Source: Candidatus Obscuribacterales bacterium
GTDB taxonomy: Bacteria; Cyanobacteriota; Vampirovibrionia; Obscuribacterales; Obscuribacteraceae
Assembly (NCBI GenBank): GCA_019745415.1
Contig: JAIETF010000026.1
Span: 1-64,000, forward strand
DNA: 64,000 nucleotides
Direction: 5' to 3'
In this document: piece after piece, positions 54,094 through 61,968 of the stretch
Numbering within the stretch: the stretch's first letter is position 1
Layout: every line of letters starts with the position of its first letter
Position numbers and translations under genes: made by a program
The notes under the pieces: generated by a model
What the model saw: the letters and a program-made list of their open reading frames with translations, nothing else
What the model was told of the DNA's origin: nothing
Databases searched by the model: none

Positions 54094-54266
54094 GGATTAG
54101 ACCTCGGATAAATTAAAAGGAAACAGGGTTCTTGACATCCCTCGAGTCTACACAAAGATTTCTATTAAGGGAATATCATATTGGCTTAAATTCCAAGAAT
54201 TAACCTTGGTATTATTCCCTGCATAAATAATGACGAAGCAGCAATAAACCAAACAAAGCAAGATTA

Positions 54267-55868
54267 ATGAAGTATCTCATCCAACATTTTATAGACCAGA
54301 CTTTTAGCACTAGACCAAATAGCGAGGCGATACGACAAGGCAAGCAATCTTTCTCTTATCGAGAGATCGACCAAGAAGCCCAAGCTTACTGTTCTTACTT
54401 TAGAGAACAGAATTACTGCAAAGGGTCAAACAGTGCCCAAACCTTAGCCAAACCGGTGGGCATTCTCTCGAGAGTGCGCAAAGAAGCAATAACTCTCATG
54501 ATTGGAGCGCTCAGAGCCGGTGTTGTCTATGTACCCCTCAATACCCTGGCACCAGCAAAATGGCTTGGCTCAGTCATCGAAAGGGCAGGCATCGAAGTTC
54601 TCTTTTATGACTCTGAATTTGAAGCCACTGCGTTAGCCCTTAGAGAATTCGGCATCAAAAGGCTTGTTTGCCTCGACAAAGAGGCGCCCAGTGAAGTTGA
54701 TGGTCAGACCATGAGCAGCCAGGAAATACTTTCGAAGCCTGCTTGCGGCGCCAGCTGCCAAAACCTGCTGGCGGATGATATTGCTTACATTCTCTATACT
54801 TCAGGCTCGACCGGCAGTCCTAAAGGCATAATGATCACCCACCGCAATGCCTTTACCTTTATAGACTGGATGCAGAGAGAATTTAAGCTGACTGAAAGAG
54901 ACAGAGTCTTCAACAGGGCCCCTCTACAGTTCGACTTATCGGTGTTTGATATTTTCTCGACCTTTGCCGCCGGCGCCACATTATTGATCGCCCCCTTGGG
55001 CAGCAGCAAAGAACCTACTGCCGTTCTAAACTTTATGCGAGAGGAAAGAGCCAGCATTATCTATACCGTGCCTTCCACCTATATTGGCTGGCTTTCGAAA
55101 GGCGACCTAGAGAAAGGACTGCCCGACCTGCGCTTGCTGCTTTACGCAGGCGAACCATTTCCCCTGCCGTATCTGCGCAAATTGGCGCAGGCGCTGCCGC
55201 ATACTCAGATTTCTAATATCTATGGACCGACCGAAACCAATATTGTCACTTATTATCATCTTTATGGTCCCCAAGACATTCATCCCGATTGGGATTCAGT
55301 ACCGATAGGCAAAGTGGTGCATGATACTGAAGCTTATATAGTAGATGAAGACCTCAAACCGGTTGCGCCAGGTCAAATCGGCGAAATTCTCATCAGAGGG
55401 GGCACTGTCTTTGCCGGCTATTTCAATGATCCGGAAAGAACTAGAGAAAGGCTTATTCAAAGCCCATTTCATAACTATCCCACCCTATGCTGCCGCACCG
55501 GCGACCTCGGCCGCTTTCTTGAAGACGGAAATATTGTCTACCACGGAAGAGCCGATAGCATGGTTAAAACCCGTGGCTATAGAGTAGAAATAGGAGAAGT
55601 AGAGGCAGCCATCAGCAGCATCGACGGTGTCGATGAAATAGCGGTGATAGCCATCCCCCACGAAAAATACAGTAATACTCTGCATGCATTTGTAGTCTCG
55701 AACCAGAGCAAAATCTCGCAAGAGCTGCTGGAAGAAGAATTAAGAGAGAAACTACCGAGCTATATGCTGCCTGCTGAATACATTTTGAGAGGCGAGCTTC
55801 CCAAGACATCTACGGGCAAAATAGATAGAGTCGGACTTTCACAAGAACTAAGTGCAAGAAAGAAATAG
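54267..55868 (+). CDS. stand-alone amino-acid adenylation enzyme (NRPS A-domain-like)
   Basis: 533 residues. ANL-superfamily motifs are in order: A3 YTSGSTGSPKG (177-187), A4 FDLSVFDIF (222-230), A5 NIYGPTETN, A7 YRTGD-like CCRTGDLGRF, A8 GYRVEIGEVEAAI, A10 PKTSTGKIDR with K518. The A4 aspartate indicates an alpha-amino-acid substrate; side-chain specificity cannot be called. There is no fused condensation or thiolation domain and no carrier-protein gene nearby, so it may load a carrier encoded elsewhere, as DltA or free-standing proline adenylases do. It heads a three-gene plus-strand operon. Confidence 0.9.
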   Translation: MKYLIQHFIDQTFSTRPNSEAIRQGKQSFSYREIDQEAQAYCSYFREQNYCKGSNSAQTLAKPVGILSRVRKEAITLMIGALRAGVVYVPLNTLAPAKWLGSVIERAGIEVLFYDSEFEATALALREFGIKRLVCLDKEAPSEVDGQTMSSQEILSKPACGASCQNLLADDIAYILYTSGSTGSPKGIMITHRNAFTFIDWMQREFKLTERDRVFNRAPLQFDLSVFDIFSTFAAGATLLIAPLGSSKEPTAVLNFMREERASIIYTVPSTYIGWLSKGDLEKGLPDLRLLLYAGEPFPLPYLRKLAQALPHTQISNIYGPTETNIVTYYHLYGPQDIHPDWDSVPIGKVVHDTEAYIVDEDLKPVAPGQIGEILIRGGTVFAGYFNDPERTRERLIQSPFHNYPTLCCRTGDLGRFLEDGNIVYHGRADSMVKTRGYRVEIGEVEAAISSIDGVDEIAVIAIPHEKYSNTLHAFVVSNQSKISQELLEEELREKLPSYMLPAEYILRGELPKTSTGKIDRVGLSQELSARKK

Positions 55869-55881
55869 ATCGGGAGAAACC

Positions 55882-57168
55882 ATGGGAATTTTTGACAAAC
55901 TGATTGAAGCTAACTTGCAAGGACAAAGGTCTGATATCAGATCGGTGCTTGAAGCAAGCCCAATGTTCGATGCCGAAGCAAAAGCTATCGACGGACGCAA
56001 GATCAAGTTTGGCGACAAATGGTTCGCCGACTTTGCCTCATGCAACTATCTAGGCTTTGACCTCGATAATGAAATTATCGAATCTATTGAACCGGCGCTG
56101 AAAAAATGGGGCGTGCATCCAAGCTGGTGTCGCTTGGTAGCCAGCCCGTCTTTATATGTGCAAGCCGAAGAACTATTAGCCGAGCTAATCGGCGCCGAAG
56201 AAACATTGATACTACCAACGGTGACACTGATTCATATCGGGGTCATACCGGCCATGATGGGCAATGATGGAATTATGTTTCTAGACAAGCAGGCCCACAT
56301 GACTATGTACGAAGCAGCGAAAATGGCTAGAGACAGCGGAGCCAAACTAAAGAGCTTCAACCACGGCGATATGAATCAACTGGAAGCTCTTCTTAAAGAG
56401 AACAAAGATAATCGCAAAAAGATGATTCTTGTGGACGGCGCCTACAGTATGACCGGCAACTATGCCGATATCCCAACTCTTTCCAAGCTGGCGGCGCAAT
56501 ATGATGCCATTGTCTATGTAGACGATGCCCACGGTTGGGGGGTCGTCGGTGAAAAGCCCGATGCAGATTTACCTTATGGCTATAAGGGCAATGGCGTAGT
56601 ACGCCACTTCGACTGGAACTATGACAACGTTCTCTATCTGGGTGGACTATCTAAAGCTTACTCATCACTGGCGGCCTTCATATCGTGCAGCGCCAACCTA
56701 AAGAGCTTTTTTAAAGCTTATGCTACCCCCTATGACCTGTCCGGTCCCTGCCCAACAGCCTCGCTACAGAGCCTGATTGCTGCCCTGGCAGTCAATCAGA
56801 GTCGCGGTGACGCCTTACGCAAAAAGCTCTATCATCTAACCGACCGTGCCATCAAGGGTCTAAGAAATTTGGGGTTCCATATAGACAACGATACCAACTT
56901 CCCAATCGTCTCTGTTTGGATTGGTGATACCGAACACTTGGTGAAAGCTTCGCAAATCCTCTGGGATAACGGCATTCTCATTACACTGGCACCCTATCCG
57001 ATGGTGAGACGCGGAGATGAAACCTTGCGGATCACGATCACAGCAAGCAACGAAGAAGATGAAGTCGACAATTTGATCGCTGCTTTCTCTCAAATCAGAG
57101 ATTATCTCAATAAGCAGAAAGCCCCCCTTGAACCACTGGCGACAAAAGCGGCAAAGGCCGGTGGTTAA
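55882..57168 (+). CDS. PLP-dependent alpha-oxoamine synthase
   Basis: About 428 residues from ATG 55882, preceded by GGGAGAA; an upstream in-frame ATG at 55852 overlaps the ligase gene and is less likely. Class II aminotransferase fold: substrate-side FADFASCNYLGF near the N-terminus, VYVDDAHGWGVVG holding the PLP-contacting Asp and His, and LGGLSKAYSSLAAF with the Schiff-base Lys. Relatives condense an amino acid with an acyl thioester, releasing CO2 (8-amino-7-oxononanoate, KBL, serine palmitoyltransferase). Pairing with an adenylation enzyme suggests use of an activated aminoacyl or acyl donor. Confidence 0.9.
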   Translation: MGIFDKLIEANLQGQRSDIRSVLEASPMFDAEAKAIDGRKIKFGDKWFADFASCNYLGFDLDNEIIESIEPALKKWGVHPSWCRLVASPSLYVQAEELLAELIGAEETLILPTVTLIHIGVIPAMMGNDGIMFLDKQAHMTMYEAAKMARDSGAKLKSFNHGDMNQLEALLKENKDNRKKMILVDGAYSMTGNYADIPTLSKLAAQYDAIVYVDDAHGWGVVGEKPDADLPYGYKGNGVVRHFDWNYDNVLYLGGLSKAYSSLAAFISCSANLKSFFKAYATPYDLSGPCPTASLQSLIAALAVNQSRGDALRKKLYHLTDRAIKGLRNLGFHIDNDTNFPIVSVWIGDTEHLVKASQILWDNGILITLAPYPMVRRGDETLRITITASNEEDEVDNLIAAFSQIRDYLNKQKAPLEPLATKAAKAGG

Positions 57169-57712
57169 TTTGCAAGCACATCTGCGAAAGTTTGAACGAG
57201 AAGATTTGTCTGATCTGTTGCGCTGGACAACTGATTTAGACCAGCTCGGCCAGTATGTGCAGGCGGAAGATCACAAACTTATCGACTGGCAGGAGCGCTT
57301 TGACCAGACAAGCTTGCTTGGTCCGGAAGAATGGTTCTATCTCTACGAAAGCGATGAGGGAGAAAAGCTAGGCTATGCCCATTTCTGGAAATGTGATCGC
57401 TATGAAGACCATCTTGAATTTGGGCGGGTACTAGACAAAGAATACAGAAACAAAGGTCTCGGGCTAGCCTTTCTAAAAAAGATTCTTGATTTGATTTTCG
57501 AAAGCCAAAGCTGCTTCAGAGTGCAAGCCATTACAGCCGCCGACAATAAGATTGTGCAAAAACAGTGGCAACAAGCGGGCATCACCAATGAAGGGATATT
57601 GCGGAGCTTTATGACAGTCAGAGAGCTTAGATTAGATTGCGCAATAGGAAGCATTCTGCGCCACGAATGGCAAGAACAGAAAGCGCAAGAACAAAAGGCA
57701 AAAGCGAACTAG
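57128..57712 (+). CDS. GNAT-family acetyltransferase
   Basis: Up to 194 residues. The start is uncertain: TTG 57128, GTG 57161 and TTG 57170 are all in frame, and the first two lie inside the preceding gene. The acetyl-CoA-binding region is LDKEYRNKGLGLAFLKKIL, with DNKIVQKQWQQAGITNEGIL following. It resembles RimJ/RimL-type N-acetyltransferases. Overlap with the oxoamine synthase gene implies translation coupling, so it may N-acylate the pathway product or provide self-protection; that role is inferred from context. Confidence 0.85.
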   Translation: MNHWRQKRQRPVVNLQAHLRKFEREDLSDLLRWTTDLDQLGQYVQAEDHKLIDWQERFDQTSLLGPEEWFYLYESDEGEKLGYAHFWKCDRYEDHLEFGRVLDKEYRNKGLGLAFLKKILDLIFESQSCFRVQAITAADNKIVQKQWQQAGITNEGILRSFMTVRELRLDCAIGSILRHEWQEQKAQEQKAKAN

Positions 57713-57779
57713 GGAAGCTTCACCCGAAACAAGTAAAGCCTCCCCATTCACAATCATTCTAGCTGACTTATTTATAGAC

Positions 57780-58190
57780 TTATTTAGAGCCTTCTTTGCC
57801 CTTACATGAGCCTTCTTTGCCCTTGCAGGAGCCTTCCTTGCCCTTGCATGAGCCTTCCTTGCCCTTACATGAGCCTTCTTTGCCCTTGCATGAGCCTTCT
57901 TTGCCCTTACATGAGCCTTCTTTGCCCTTGCATGAGCCTTCTTTGCCCTTGCATGAGCCTTCTTTGCCCTTACAGGAGCCTTCCTTGCCCTTACAGCCGG
58001 CTTCTACACCACGCTGAGACTTGTCGTCGACAGCTTGAGCAAGCAGAATCTTGCTCGACAAACTAGATGCCGCCGATTTGGGAGCGACACTGCCGCTTTC
58101 CACACCACCCGCGCGGGCGGCGGAACTTAGGGTAAAACCCAGACCGACAGCTATGGCAGCAGCCAGTTTAGACTTAGCTTTGTCTTGCAT
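57780..58190 (-). CDS. exported protein with ten CKGKEGS repeats
   Basis: 136 residues: signal peptide (LAAAIAVGLGFTLSSAARA), a ~35-residue spacer, then from residue 66 ten exact CKGKEGS heptads and a final Lys. The only Cys residues are those ten, one per repeat, flanked by Lys and Glu, a layout suiting metal binding, disulfide networks or post-translational modification. It recalls the low-complexity EGKCG-type HvfA/BufA-like peptides modified by MNIO (DUF692) enzymes, but the motif differs and no such enzyme is in the window. GAGGAG lies 8 bp before the ATG. Divergent from msrBA-sigma-anti-sigma. Confidence 0.8.
   Translation of the reverse strand: MQDKAKSKLAAAIAVGLGFTLSSAARAGGVESGSVAPKSAASSLSSKILLAQAVDDKSQRGVEAGCKGKEGSCKGKEGSCKGKEGSCKGKEGSCKGKEGSCKGKEGSCKGKEGSCKGKEGSCKGKEGSCKGKEGSK
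57787..57996 (-). repeat. 21-bp tandem repeat, ten units
   Basis: Ten in-frame 21-bp units, each encoding CKGKEGS; units differ only at synonymous positions (TGT/TGC, TCA/TCC, AAG/AAA). A minisatellite of this kind changes copy number by slippage or recombination, so repeat number may vary between isolates. Confidence 0.95.
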
Positions 58191-58213
58191 TTAATATCTC
58201 CTCATTTCTGTCC

Positions 58214-58226
58214 GAGGCAAAGCCTC
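58214..58226 (-). promoter_or_regulatory. small hairpin in the divergent msrBA/repeat-protein gap
   Basis: GAGGC-AAA-GCCTC is a 5-bp stem 24 bp upstream of the repeat-protein start codon on the minus strand, in the ~165-bp divergent gap that must also hold the msrBA promoter. It may be a 5'-UTR structure; no ECF-type GGAAC/GTC promoter pair was clearly recognised. Confidence 0.3.
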
Positions 58227-58355
58227 ACATAAACTGAAACGAGAGACGAAACCAATTTATTCCCAAATCGGCAATAATTTTTTTTGGAATAAAACAAAAT
58301 GCCGGACGTATACACTAATAGATTGAAACCCTACCTCAGTGCAGGCAAACTTAAA

Positions 58356-59492
58356 ATGAATAGTAACAAAGAGTCGCATTCGCCAACCATTCTAGCCCTA
58401 GTCTTCAGCCTCGCCCTTTCAGGTTGCGGCGTTTCTCTTGTCACGGCCAAAGACACACTCGCCTCGCAAAGTAAGGCACAAGCCTCTACAGTCAATTACT
58501 CAGAACAAAAAGGACAGCCGCAAATGAAACTTAGCGATGCCGAATGGCGTAGGAAACTAAGCCCCGAACAATACCATGTGGCTAGAGAGAAAGGCACCGA
58601 GAGAGCCTTCACAGGCAAATATTGGAACAACCATGACAAAGGTACCTATATATGTGTCGGCTGCGGCGAGCCGCTTTTCTCATCAGATACTAAATTTGAT
58701 TCTGGTACTGGTTGGCCGTCATTCTATAAACCAACAGCCGACAGCGGTGTCAAGGTAGAGAAAGATCTTAGCTACGGCATGGAAAGAGACGAAGTGGTCT
58801 GCTCAAACTGCGGCTCGCACTTAGGGCATGTATTCAACGACGGTCCCGCACCCACCGGACAGAGATATTGCATCAATTCTGCTTCGTTAGACTTCAAGAA
58901 AGAAGCATTATTAGCCAGTGCTAAAGAAAACCAAGACAGAGACCTTGCTCAGAGTGCCGACAATGCTGTCTATAACAAAGGCACCGACGCCATCGAGCGC
59001 AAGAAAGGTCACGAAGTTGCCTACTTTGCCGGCGGCTGCTTTTGGGGCGTTGAACAGGCATTCAAAGAGCTGCCTGGCGTGCTTGATACCACAGTTGGTT
59101 ACACAGGAGGAAAGAAACAAGACCCTACTTATGAAGATGTCTGCTCACACACGACCGGGCACGCCGAAGCTGTCAGGGTAGTCTATGATCCAGCCAAGAC
59201 CAGTTTGAAGCAACTCACCAAAGAGTTTCTCGACTTGCACGACCCTACCACCCTAAATAGGCAGGGTCCAGATATTGGTGATCAGTACAGGTCGGCAATA
59301 TTCTACAATGATGCAAAAGACCTTGAGGTTGTGAAAGCAGCCATCGCCGAGGAGCAAAAGCAGTTGCCGGGCAAGATAGTAACCAGCCTAGAACCACTGA
59401 CCAACTTCTATTCGGCAGAAGAGTATCACCAAGATTACTTTGCCAAGCACCCGGGTCAAGGCTGTCATTATCGTCCCAAGAAAAGACACTGA
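58356..59492 (+). CDS. msrBA: exported MsrB-MsrA fusion methionine sulfoxide reductase
   Basis: About 378 residues from ATG 58356 (an upstream ATG at 58299 would add 19). The N-terminus has a lipoprotein-type signal ([13 protein letters not shown]). MsrB comes first: zinc motifs CVGCG and [10 protein letters not shown], catalytic RYCINSASL. MsrA follows: catalytic [11 protein letters not shown], then [16 protein letters not shown] and TTGHAEAV. Together they reduce both S- and R-epimers of methionine sulfoxide in envelope proteins. Followed after 32 bp by an ECF sigma factor. Confidence 0.93.
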   Translation: MNSNKESHSPTILALVFSLALSGCGVSLVTAKDTLASQSKAQASTVNYSEQKGQPQMKLSDAEWRRKLSPEQYHVAREKGTERAFTGKYWNNHDKGTYICVGCGEPLFSSDTKFDSGTGWPSFYKPTADSGVKVEKDLSYGMERDEVVCSNCGSHLGHVFNDGPAPTGQRYCINSASLDFKKEALLASAKENQDRDLAQSADNAVYNKGTDAIERKKGHEVAYFAGGCFWGVEQAFKELPGVLDTTVGYTGGKKQDPTYEDVCSHTTGHAEAVRVVYDPAKTSLKQLTKEFLDLHDPTTLNRQGPDIGDQYRSAIFYNDAKDLEVVKAAIAEEQKQLPGKIVTSLEPLTNFYSAEEYHQDYFAKHPGQGCHYRPKKRH

Positions 59493-59524
59493 GCGCTGTG
59501 AGCACTGTGAGCACTAAATAGATA

Positions 59525-60115
59525 ATGTTTGCGTTCGGCAAAAAGAAAATAGATACCGCCGATTCGGTGCTAAATGACTGGGTCAAGCAGTATTCACGCG
59601 AGCTCTATCAATTTGCCTTCTTAAGGGTGAATAAGCGCGAAGATGCCGAAGACCTTGTTCAAGTTACTTTCATCAAGGCCTACCGCTCATACGCAAGTTT
59701 TCGCACCGATTCCAATCCGCGCGCCTGGCTATATGCCATCTTGGCAAACTCTATCAAAGACCACCTGCGCAAATCAGGCATGAGCGAAATTTCGCTTGAA
59801 GACGAAAGTGATTTACTGAGCCAATTGCCAGACCCAGCCAACACGCCCGAGACAGCATTAATCGAAAAGGACGAGCAAGAAAGACAAAGCCAAGCCCTAG
59901 CCCGAGGCATCGCCAATCTACCCGAGCAATTTGCCGCACCGCTTTTGCTTAGAGAAGTGAACGACTTGAGCTACAAAGAAATCGCCGACTTGCTCTCTAT
60001 TCCAATCGGTACAGTTATGTCCAGGCTTTCCCGCGCCAGAAACGCCCTTTTCGAAATAGTGAATAAAGAAAGTAGCGCCCCGCCCACCAGACAGAAAGCT
60101 GGAGGAGAGAAATGA
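59525..60115 (+). CDS. ECF-type RNA polymerase sigma factor
   Basis: 196 residues. Region 2 is YQFAFLRVNKREDAEDLVQV with TFIKAYRSYASF; region 4 is LREVNDLSYKEIADLLSIPI with GTVMSRLSRARN, both intact and separated by a Ser/Pro-rich linker. Downstream by four-base overlap is its likely anti-sigma factor, and upstream by 32 bp the msrBA gene, so this is probably an autoregulated envelope-stress or oxidative-stress sigma unit. Confidence 0.93.
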   Translation: MFAFGKKKIDTADSVLNDWVKQYSRELYQFAFLRVNKREDAEDLVQVTFIKAYRSYASFRTDSNPRAWLYAILANSIKDHLRKSGMSEISLEDESDLLSQLPDPANTPETALIEKDEQERQSQALARGIANLPEQFAAPLLLREVNDLSYKEIADLLSIPIGTVMSRLSRARNALFEIVNKESSAPPTRQKAGGEK

Positions 60116-60921
60116 AAGATTCCAGCCAGGGAGAGACTTGCCGAAACTGCCGCGAACTAATCGGGGCAGCTCTAGACAATGAGCTATCAAGCGGCGAAAC
60201 AGCCGAGCTGATGGGTCATCTTGACACTTGCCCGCATTGTCGAGAAGAGTGGGATAAATTTCTTGCGGTGAAAGCAGGTATAAAGAATATTCTCGCCAAA
60301 GAGCCTGTACCAGCCCATCTAGAGAAAAGTTTAAGCGCCGCCCTGGCCAAGGAAAGTGGGCGTTACAAAAGACGGCAATCGATAACCATGGCTATGGCGG
60401 CCATCTTGATCGCCCTTCTTGGGCTGGTCTTTTTGAACGGCAAGATTCCATCTAATACCAAAGACGAGGCAGCAGCACAAAGACTGGCAAGCATCGTTGA
60501 TGCCACCAGCCATAATACCGACAACAGCAACTGCCAAGATTGCCGGATAAACTTTGTCGGGCGCAAAGACGGTGAAGAAATGACCAAACTTGCAGGCTTT
60601 GCTGTATTTGATTCAAAGCTTGGCAGCTTCGAACTGTCGGGTAGCGACTTAGTGCAAGTCAAAGATGGCAATAAACTAGTTAGACTTTGCTACACGTCTA
60701 AAACAGACAAAAGAGTCAATTGCATAGACGTCTACCAGGCGCCGAGCGGCACCATCACCCTGGCCCAAGCGACCGAAATTGAGATAAACGGCAAGAAGCT
60801 GCGGCAGGGCAAAATTGGGCGCCAAGCGGTGGTGCAGTACACCGCCGCCGGCACCGACCTGACCTTTGTCAGCCCGCTGAGCCAGGAAGAACTGACTGCT
60901 TTGGTGAAGCCCAATGTCTAA
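60112..60921 (+). CDS. zinc-containing transmembrane anti-sigma factor
   Basis: 269 residues overlapping the sigma gene by ATGA. The N-terminal ZAS domain shows CRNCREL, DNELSSGE and GHLDTCPHCREEW (HxxxCxxC), the motif of redox- or stress-sensitive anti-sigma factors such as RsrA and ChrR. One membrane helix follows at ~91-110 (AMAAILIALLGLVFLNG) and the C-terminal ~150 residues are periplasmic, with a CQDC pair near residue 140. Two Cys pairs on opposite sides of the membrane could both sense thiol oxidation or metals. Confidence 0.9.
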   Translation: MKDSSQGETCRNCRELIGAALDNELSSGETAELMGHLDTCPHCREEWDKFLAVKAGIKNILAKEPVPAHLEKSLSAALAKESGRYKRRQSITMAMAAILIALLGLVFLNGKIPSNTKDEAAAQRLASIVDATSHNTDNSNCQDCRINFVGRKDGEEMTKLAGFAVFDSKLGSFELSGSDLVQVKDGNKLVRLCYTSKTDKRVNCIDVYQAPSGTITLAQATEIEINGKKLRQGKIGRQAVVQYTAAGTDLTFVSPLSQEELTALVKPNV

Positions 60922-61008
60922 GCAGAAATTTCAGCTCGGAGATTAGCTAATTGGTCAATTAGAAGAATCAGGCCGAGAAATCTGGCAGAGAAATTAGCGA
61001 GAGAATGC

Positions 61009-61076
61009 AGCTAGAAGATGCAGCTATAAAATTTAGCTACAAATACTAGCTAAAGTTCTAGCTAAATTTCTAGCTA
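61009..61076. repeat. six AGCTA motifs at regular 12-13 bp spacing
   Basis: AGCTA starts at 61009, 61022, 61035, 61048, 61060 and 61072 (spacings 13, 13, 13, 12, 12). The later units read CTAGCTAAA/G. The array lies between the anti-sigma stop and the release-factor-like gene and has iteron-like regularity near one helical turn. Function unknown. Confidence 0.55.
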
Positions 61077-61129
61077 GATTTCTCACCTAGTGAGCGCAAG
61101 ACTTCTGAGCTTTAGTCATTGAATGCAGG

Positions 61130-61868
61130 CTAACCCTTCAACAGGTCAAAGCGACCAGCCATAACCTCTTTGACCCTTGCAGTCTTACAACCAGAGAGAT
61201 GGTCGAGCACAAAGGAATTGATGAAGTTATAGGTTCTTCGCTTACCACTGCGCGCACCGTCCCCAAGCTGACAAGCCTTGAGCTGCCGTAAGCGCTCCTG
61301 AGCCAGCCCCCTTTCCCGCTCCCTTACTTTCTCAGCCAAGATTTCCAGCGCCAAGACTTTATTGCGATACTGGTCGCGGCCATTAATAAAGACCGAAAGC
61401 CCCGTCGGTTTGTGAATCACCCGCACAGCGCTCTCAACTTTATTTTGATGCTGACCGCCTTTACCATGGCCTTTCTGGGTGCTTATCTCTACTTCCTGGT
61501 CGGACAAACGAGAGGCTGCACTCTCTTGAGAGAGCGGCAGAATGGCCACAGCCACCACAGAAGTATGCCTGCGTCCCCGACTTTCGCTAGCCGGCACGCG
61601 CTGTACCACATGCTTACCGGCTTCGTCGCCAAAACAGGCGCGGGCTCTTTCCCCAGTAATACAGAGAGACCAAGACGATTCAGATTGATAAACAACTTCG
61701 CTAAGTAAGTTATTTAGGGCTGCATACTTACAATATGCACCCATCAGTTCTAAGGCAAAGGAACGCGCATCAGCCCCGCCTTCGCCTGCATGTATATCAA
61801 TAATTAGGCTAAAGGTGTCCGGACTGGTGCAGACTTCCGGCTACTTTATGTTTGCAATTTTTCGACAT
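61130..61868 (-). CDS. short RF1/RF2-like release factor with +1 frameshift at CTT TAG C
   Basis: The gene starts at ATG 61868, seven bases after GGAGGT, and reads 19 codons (MSKNCKHKVAGSLHQSGHL) to CTT TAG C at 61814-61808. A +1 shift after CTT enters a frame continuing SLIIDIHAGEGGADARSFAL into the RF body: VPASESRGRRHTS (codon-recognition region, residues ~91-103; closest to RF1), GHGKGGQHQN with catalytic GGQ (~137-139) and NFINSFVLDH. Total 245 residues; domain 1 of normal RFs is absent. No canonical start exists in the shifted frame before an ATG at 61744 without a ribosome-binding site. Either a programmed shift like prfB or an indel. Confidence 0.75.
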
Positions 61869-61968
61869 AACCGTTACCTCCGGCACTGGTTGCAATATTG
61901 CCAGTATACATAACTTCTCTCTCTTTGAGCTAAACTTATTGCAGTCATCTTGTTCAGGAAATTAAGTC

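Noticed and set aside
51073..57712. Saxitoxin-like SxtA arrangement (methyltransferase, GNAT, carrier, oxoamine synthase)
   Set aside because: Separate genes on both strands, no carrier protein, GNAT of RimJ/L type, and no other sxt-like genes.
57787..57996. Regular repeat as a CRISPR array
   Set aside because: Units are contiguous with no unique spacers and are coding.
57796..58066. Plus-strand ORFs with repeated PLHEPSL or CPCMSLL
   Set aside because: Complement of the 21-bp tandem array; the minus-strand reading has signal peptide, good ribosome-binding site and conserved heptads.
57780..58190. Calling the Cys-repeat protein a bufferin/HvfA precursor
   Set aside because: The motif is CKGKEGS, not EGKCG, and no DUF692-type enzyme or its partner is in the window.
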